From assembly GCF_036346105.1 (NCBI RefSeq), contig NZ_CP107811.1:1426001-1490000 (forward strand): a stretch of DNA of 64,000 bases. The letters run 5' to 3'. The position numbers and the translations under genes are program-made. Source of the stretch: Streptomyces sp. NBC_00539 (lineage in GTDB: Bacteria; Actinomycetota; Actinomycetes; Streptomycetales; Streptomycetaceae). This document shows, piece by piece, positions 60,402-64,000 of the stretch. The notes below the pieces were generated by a model that ran no database searches, had not been told where the DNA came from, and saw nothing but the letters and a program-made list of their open reading frames with translations. Position 1 is the first letter of the stretch. Every line of letters begins with the position of its first letter.

Positions 60402-60564
60402 TGTAGCTAACACCATCGGGGGGCGCCCGGTACCTTCACCATCACGTCCGTCTCCCGGACAAACCGCCTCTGACCGGCGGGGAAGGCGTCGCCCGGCCCT
60501 AGGGCCGACGCCGACCGACCGGTAGGCTGCTTCCTTGCCTGCCAGCACCGAAAGGACCGCGCCC

Positions 60565-61368
60565 GTGCCGACGTCCAGCGCCAGCACCACCGACGCTTCC
60601 GCCAAGCCCACCGCCGGCGGCGGTGGCGTCCAGTCCCTGGAGCGCGCCTTCGACCTGCTCGAACGCATGGCCGATGCGGGGGGCGAGGTCGGCCTCAGCG
60701 AGCTCTCCGCCGCCAGTGGTCTTCCGCTGCCGACCATCCACCGTCTCATGCGCACGCTCGTGGCGTGCGGGTACGTCCGCCAGCAGCCCAACCGCCGCTA
60801 CTCCCTCGGCCCCCGCCTGATCCGCCTCGGCGAGTCGGCCGCCCGGCTGCTCGGCACCTGGGCCCGCCCCTACCTCGCCCGCCTGGTGGAGGAGACCGGG
60901 GAGACGGCGAACATGGCCCTGCTCGACGGCGACGAGATCGTCTACGTCGCCCAGGTACCGTCCAAACACTCCATGCGCATGTTCACGGAGGTCGGCCGCC
61001 GTGTGCTGCCGCACTCCACCGGCGTGGGCAAGGCGCTGCTCGCGTACACCCCCGCCGACGAGGTGCGCGCCCTGCTGGCGCGCACCGGGATGCCGGCCGC
61101 GACCGAGAAGACGATCACCACGCCCGAGGGCTTCCTGGACGCCCTGGAGCAGGTCCGCAAGGTCGGCTACGCCGTCGACGACAACGAGCAGGAGATAGGG
61201 GTCCGCTGCCTGGCGGTGTCGGTTCCGAATTCGCCGACCGCCGCGGCGATCTCCATCTCCGGCCCGGCGGGCCGGGTGACGGAGGCGCTGACCGAGTCGA
61301 TCGTGCCGATCCTCCAGGGGGTCGCGGCCGAGCTGTCGGTGGCCCTGCAGAGCCAGAGCCCCGCGTAG
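60565..61368 (+). CDS. allR: IclR-family regulator of allantoin catabolism
   Basis: Protein of 267 residues from GTG 60565 (AAAGGA 8 bases upstream; TTG 60535 is less likely). Winged HTH in the first 90 residues (QSLERAFDLLERMADAGGEVGLSELS ... LPTIHRLMRTLVACGYV) and an IclR effector domain with TGVGKALLAYTP and GVRCLAVSVPN. Divergent from allB. In Streptomyces coelicolor an IclR protein in this position, AllR, represses the allantoin genes and is released by pathway intermediates; the same function is inferred here from context. Confidence 0.88.
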   Translation: MPTSSASTTDASAKPTAGGGGVQSLERAFDLLERMADAGGEVGLSELSAASGLPLPTIHRLMRTLVACGYVRQQPNRRYSLGPRLIRLGESAARLLGTWARPYLARLVEETGETANMALLDGDEIVYVAQVPSKHSMRMFTEVGRRVLPHSTGVGKALLAYTPADEVRALLARTGMPAATEKTITTPEGFLDALEQVRKVGYAVDDNEQEIGVRCLAVSVPNSPTAAAISISGPAGRVTEALTESIVPILQGVAAELSVALQSQSPA

Positions 61369-61392
61369 GAGGCCCGCGCGCCCGCGTACGCA

Positions 61393-61437
61393 CGAGAGCC
61401 CCGGCGCCGCCCGCGAGGGACGGCGCCGGGGCTCTCG
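61393..61437. terminator. strong bidirectional terminator after allR
   Basis: Perfect 17-bp stem (61393-61409 and 61421-61437) with an 11-nt loop, between convergent allR and the ABC ATPase gene. It is the longest perfect hairpin in the window. Confidence 0.9.
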
Positions 61438-61443
61438 CGTGCC

Positions 61444-62127
61444 TCAGCGCGCCGGGAGCGTCTGCGCGAGGCGGCCGTCGGCCATCCGCGCCGTGCGGTC
61501 CATCCTCTCCAGGTGGGCGTGGTCGTGGGTGACCAGGACCGTGGCCGTGGAGCGCTCGCGGGTCAGGGCGATCAGGAGGTCCAGCACGGCCGCGCCGCGC
61601 TCGTGGTCCAGGGCGCTGGTGGGCTCGTCGACCAGCAGCACGGCGGGCTCGTTCATCAGGGCGCGGGCGATGTTGACCCGCTGGCGCTGGCCCCCGGACA
61701 GCTGGTGCGGGCGCTTGTCGGCCTTGTCCGCCAGGCCCACCGCGTCCAGCAGTTCCAGCGCGCGCCCGCGCAGCCGCCGGGCCGGGCGGCCCGACAGGTG
61801 GGCCATCACCTGGAGCTGCTCGGCGGCGGTCAAGGACGCCGGCAGGTTGGGCTGCTGGAAGACGATCCCGATCTCCTCCCGGCGCAGCGCCGCCTTCTCG
61901 GCGGCGCTGAGACCGGCGGTGTCCCGGCCCGCGACGACCACCCGGCCCGAGTCCGGGGTGACGAGGGTCGCGGCCACGGCGAGCAGGCTGGACTTCCCGG
62001 ACCCGGAGGGCCCGATCACGGCCGTCAGGGTGCCGCCGGGCACCTCCAGGCAGACGCCGTCCAGCGCGGTGAGCCGGCTGTCGCCGTCGGGGTAGGTGAG
62101 GGTGACGTCGTGGACGAGCAGGGTCAT
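61444..62127 (-). CDS. MacB/LolD-type ABC transporter ATP-binding protein
   Basis: Protein of 227 residues: Walker [12 protein letters not shown], signature LSGGQRQRVNIARAL, Walker [13 protein letters not shown]-loop LVTHDHAH, and the MacB-like Q-loop FQQPNL. Its partner permease is FtsX-like. ATG 62127 overlaps the permease stop (ATGA). Such pairs export peptides, lipids or antibiotics, or act in envelope stress signalling. Divergent location of a histidine kinase suggests controlled expression. Confidence 0.93.
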   Translation of the reverse strand: MTLLVHDVTLTYPDGDSRLTALDGVCLEVPGGTLTAVIGPSGSGKSSLLAVAATLVTPDSGRVVVAGRDTAGLSAAEKAALRREEIGIVFQQPNLPASLTAAEQLQVMAHLSGRPARRLRGRALELLDAVGLADKADKRPHQLSGGQRQRVNIARALMNEPAVLLVDEPTSALDHERGAAVLDLLIALTRERSTATVLVTHDHAHLERMDRTARMADGRLAQTLPAR

Positions 62128-63209
62128 CGGGCGCTCCCGAGGGCGGTCAGCGGGTCGACGGCGGTGATCCGCCGGATGGACAGGGCCGCGCCCAGGGCGC
62201 CGAGCGCGATCATCACGGCGGCGGGGACGAGGACGGTCGCCGCGTCGAGTACGAAGGGCACCTCGCCGCCGCTGATCAGCAGGCCGAGCCCGGCCGCGAG
62301 CGCCGTGCCGAGCCCGGTGCCGGCCGCCAGCATGACGACGGCCTGCCCGAGGGCGTCCCGAAGCAGGTACCCGGTGGAGGCCCCCAGCGCTTTCAGCACC
62401 GCGATGTCGCCGCTGCGCTGGATCGTCCACACCGTGAAGAAGGCCCCGATGACGAGCGCGGAGATGGCGAAGAGGAAGCCGCGCATCAGCTGGAGCGAGC
62501 CGTTCTCGGAGGTGTAGGAGCCGATGGCGCCCAGTGCCCCGTCGAGGGTCTCGGTCCTGGTACCGGCGGCCCGGTCACCGGCGGCGATGTCGGCGCCGGG
62601 GGCGTCCAGGGCGACGACGGTGGCCACGGTCTCCGCGCCCCCGCCCGCGTTCCCGACGCGTTGCCAGTCGCCCAGGTCCGTCCACACCACGGGGGTGTGG
62701 CTGAACGCGGCGGTGCCGGACACGGCGGCCACGGTCAGTTCGAGCGGGCCGACCCTCAGCCGCGCTCCCGCGCCCAGCCCGCCGAGTTCCCGCGCGGCCT
62801 TCTCGGTCAGGACCACCCGGCCCGGCCCCAGACCGGCGCCGCGGGGCGCGAGCCGGCCGGCCGGGTCGACGCCGAAGACCGAGACGGCGGCGGTGCGCTC
62901 ACCGGCGGCGGCGTTGGCCGTACGGACGGCGAGCGGCTCCGCCGAGCGGACCCCCGGCCGTGCCCGCCAGGTCCGCCAGGCGCTCTCGGGCAGCTGCGAG
63001 TGGGTGAAGGACGCCTTCTGGCCGCCGGCGGGGGCGGCGAAGGACAGGTGGGTTGCGGGCAGGGCGGTGACGGCCGAGACGTTCTCCCGGGCCAGTCCGG
63101 ACGTGAGTCCGGACAACAGGCCGACGAGCAGCGTGATCAGCAGGACGACCGCGCCCATCAGGGCGAAGCGGCCCTTGGCGAACCGTAGGTCTCTCCAGGC
63201 GACGAACAT
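62124..63209 (-). CDS. FtsX-like ABC transporter permease
   Basis: Protein of 361 residues: first helix at about 15-37 (FALMGAVVLLITLLVGLLSGL), a large extracytoplasmic domain of about 200 residues, then three helices at the C-terminus (FLFAISALVIGAFFTVWTIQRSGDIAVLKALGAS; LPxx ending TAVDPLTALGSAR), the MacB/FtsX topology. ATG 63209 is chosen, with GGTGGGGA just upstream; GTG 63218 is possible. It forms an exporter with the coupled ATPase. Confidence 0.92.
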   Translation of the reverse strand: MFVAWRDLRFAKGRFALMGAVVLLITLLVGLLSGLTSGLARENVSAVTALPATHLSFAAPAGGQKASFTHSQLPESAWRTWRARPGVRSAEPLAVRTANAAAGERTAAVSVFGVDPAGRLAPRGAGLGPGRVVLTEKAARELGGLGAGARLRVGPLELTVAAVSGTAAFSHTPVVWTDLGDWQRVGNAGGGAETVATVVALDAPGADIAAGDRAAGTRTETLDGALGAIGSYTSENGSLQLMRGFLFAISALVIGAFFTVWTIQRSGDIAVLKALGASTGYLLRDALGQAVVMLAAGTGLGTALAAGLGLLISGGEVPFVLDAATVLVPAAVMIALGALGAALSIRRITAVDPLTALGSAR

Positions 63210-63263
63210 GGTCCCCACCCTGGTGCGGGCAGGGGGTGCGGGGCATCGAGCCGGAGTGCGGTT

Positions 63264-63295
63264 CCCGGTATCGAAGGACGGAGCCCGGAATCGAA
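63264..63295. promoter_or_regulatory. direct repeats CCCGGWATCGAA between exporter and kinase
   Basis: CCCGGTATCGAA (63264-63275) and CCCGGAATCGAA (63284-63295) are 20 bp apart; a third ATCGAG lies at 63245. Located in the 134-bp divergent region, they fit a binding site for the response regulator expected downstream of the kinase. Confidence 0.5.
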
Positions 63296-63343
63296 CTTTC
63301 GGTTGACCGGAGGGCGCCGGGCCGCGCTTACGCTGGTCAGGCG

Positions 63344-64000
63344 ATGTCTGCTCCCCCCTCCCCCGCCTCCCGTCCGCTGACTCCCGTCTCCCGCGTACTG
63401 CGGCTGTGCCTGCACGCCCTGTTCGCCGGGCTGCTCGCGCTGGCCGCCGGGCGGGCCGTCACGGACGCCGCGCCCCGCGCCGGGTGGGTGGTGGCCGTCT
63501 GCGCGGTGCTCGCCGCGCTCTACGCGGGCGGGGTGCTGACCCCCGCGGTGCACCGCTCGCCGCGGGCCGGGGCGGTGTGGCTGGCGGCGCTGGGCTGCGC
63601 GTGGGCTGCGCTGCTCGTGGTCTCCCCCGACGGGCTGTGGATCGCCTTCCCCCTGTACTTCCTCGAACTGCACCTGCTGCGGCTGCGCTGGGGCGTCGCG
63701 GCCGTCGCGGTGACGGCCTGCGCGGCGATCGGCGGTTACCTCGGGCAGAGCGGCCTGACCCACGGCACGGTGACTCCGGGGGCGTTCCTGGGTCCTTTGC
63801 TGGGCGGCGCCGTGGCGGTGGCGACCGTACTGGGCTACCAGGCGCTGTACCGCGAGAGCGAGCGACGGCGGCAGCTGATCGAGGAGCTCATCGCGACGCG
63901 GGCCGAGCTGGCCGCCGCCGAGCGGAGTGCGGGGACCCTCGCCGAGCGGGAGCGGCTCGCCCGGGAGATCCACGACACCCTGGCCCAGGGGCTGTCGTCC
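63344..64000 (+). CDS. NarL-type sensor histidine kinase, N-terminal part (cut by window edge)
   Basis: At least 219 residues, open to the window end. Several hydrophobic helices from about residue 18 to 175 (VLRLCLHALFAGLLALAAG, GVAAVAVTACAAIGGYL, GAFLGPLLGGAVAVATVLGY) form a membrane sensor, followed by a coiled linker with alternating Glu/Arg (ESERRRQLIEELIATRAELAAAER) and the HisKA_3 box LAREIHDTLAQGLSS with phospho-acceptor His210. ATG 63344. The receiver-HTH partner would lie just outside. Likely controls the divergent exporter. Confidence 0.9.
   Translation, partial: MSAPPSPASRPLTPVSRVLRLCLHALFAGLLALAAGRAVTDAAPRAGWVVAVCAVLAALYAGGVLTPAVHRSPRAGAVWLAALGCAWAALLVVSPDGLWIAFPLYFLELHLLRLRWGVAAVAVTACAAIGGYLGQSGLTHGTVTPGAFLGPLLGGAVAVATVLGYQALYRESERRRQLIEELIATRAELAAAERSAGTLAERERLAREIHDTLAQGLSS

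Overview
This is 64 kb of chromosomal DNA from a high-GC actinomycete, almost certainly a Streptomyces. The evidence is the very high third-position GC, many GTG starts, dense GTGA/ATGA stop-start overlaps, F420- and mycothiol-dependent enzyme families, SpoIIE/PAS/GAF phosphatases, and the near absence of TTA codons (I found only two in likely coding sequence). I see no rRNA, tRNA, CRISPR array, transposase or phage structural gene. The layout looks like a chromosome arm carrying conserved metabolism with some accessory genes.

Layout. 0-5 kb: the end of an acyl-CoA dehydrogenase, phosphatidylethanolamine synthesis (psd-pssA), then alkylation repair (Ada/AlkA fusion and Ogt). 4.6-9.5 kb: a TTA-containing hypothetical with a NUDIX enzyme, glycerate kinase, a GNAT protein followed by an 18-bp tandem repeat, an isochorismatase-like hydrolase and a divergent GlxA-type regulator. 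9.4-14.3 kb: two convergent SpoIIE-type phosphatases. 14.4-21.4 kb: DUF3574 protein, a three-gene cassette (HEXXH protease-like, 7-TM protein, helical-repeat protein), MepB, macro domain, FAD oxidoreductase, IMPase. 21.5-26 kb: an S9 peptidase, a 3-hydroxyisobutyryl-CoA hydrolase-like gene with the 3' remnant of an acyl-CoA dehydrogenase still attached, and a stand-alone TsaD. 26-30.6 kb: a reductive pyrimidine catabolism operon (beta-ureidopropionase, class III aminotransferase, dihydropyrimidinase, F420 LLM enzyme). 30.6-41.8 kb: a second TTA gene, PPOX, an XRE/map divergent pair, ggt, P450, MurJ and a secreted hydrolase. 41.8-45 kb: gluABCD uptake. 45-53 kb: xth, an MBL protein, a sugar or cyclitol ABC operon with a ROK kinase, and a divergent MocA-type dehydrogenase. 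53-57.7 kb: P450-DMT, DHFR-like, LysR, mycothiol enzyme. 57.7-61.4 kb: the allantoin pathway (alc, allB, IclR regulator). 61.4-64 kb: a MacB-like ABC exporter divergent from a sensor histidine kinase that runs off the window.

How it fits together: three nitrogen and carbon scavenging modules (allantoin, reductive pyrimidine, glutamate) plus glycerate kinase, which would receive glyoxylate-derived glycerate from allantoin breakdown. The observations most worth following are the eroded valine-type catabolic locus beside the orphan TsaD, the translationally coupled HEXXH/7-TM/helical-repeat cassette, the regulated methionine aminopeptidase with a probable leaderless promoter, the F420 enzyme in place of a dihydropyrimidine dehydrogenase, and the two bldA-type TTA genes. 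All functional calls rest on reading the translated sequence and recalling families; no database search was run.
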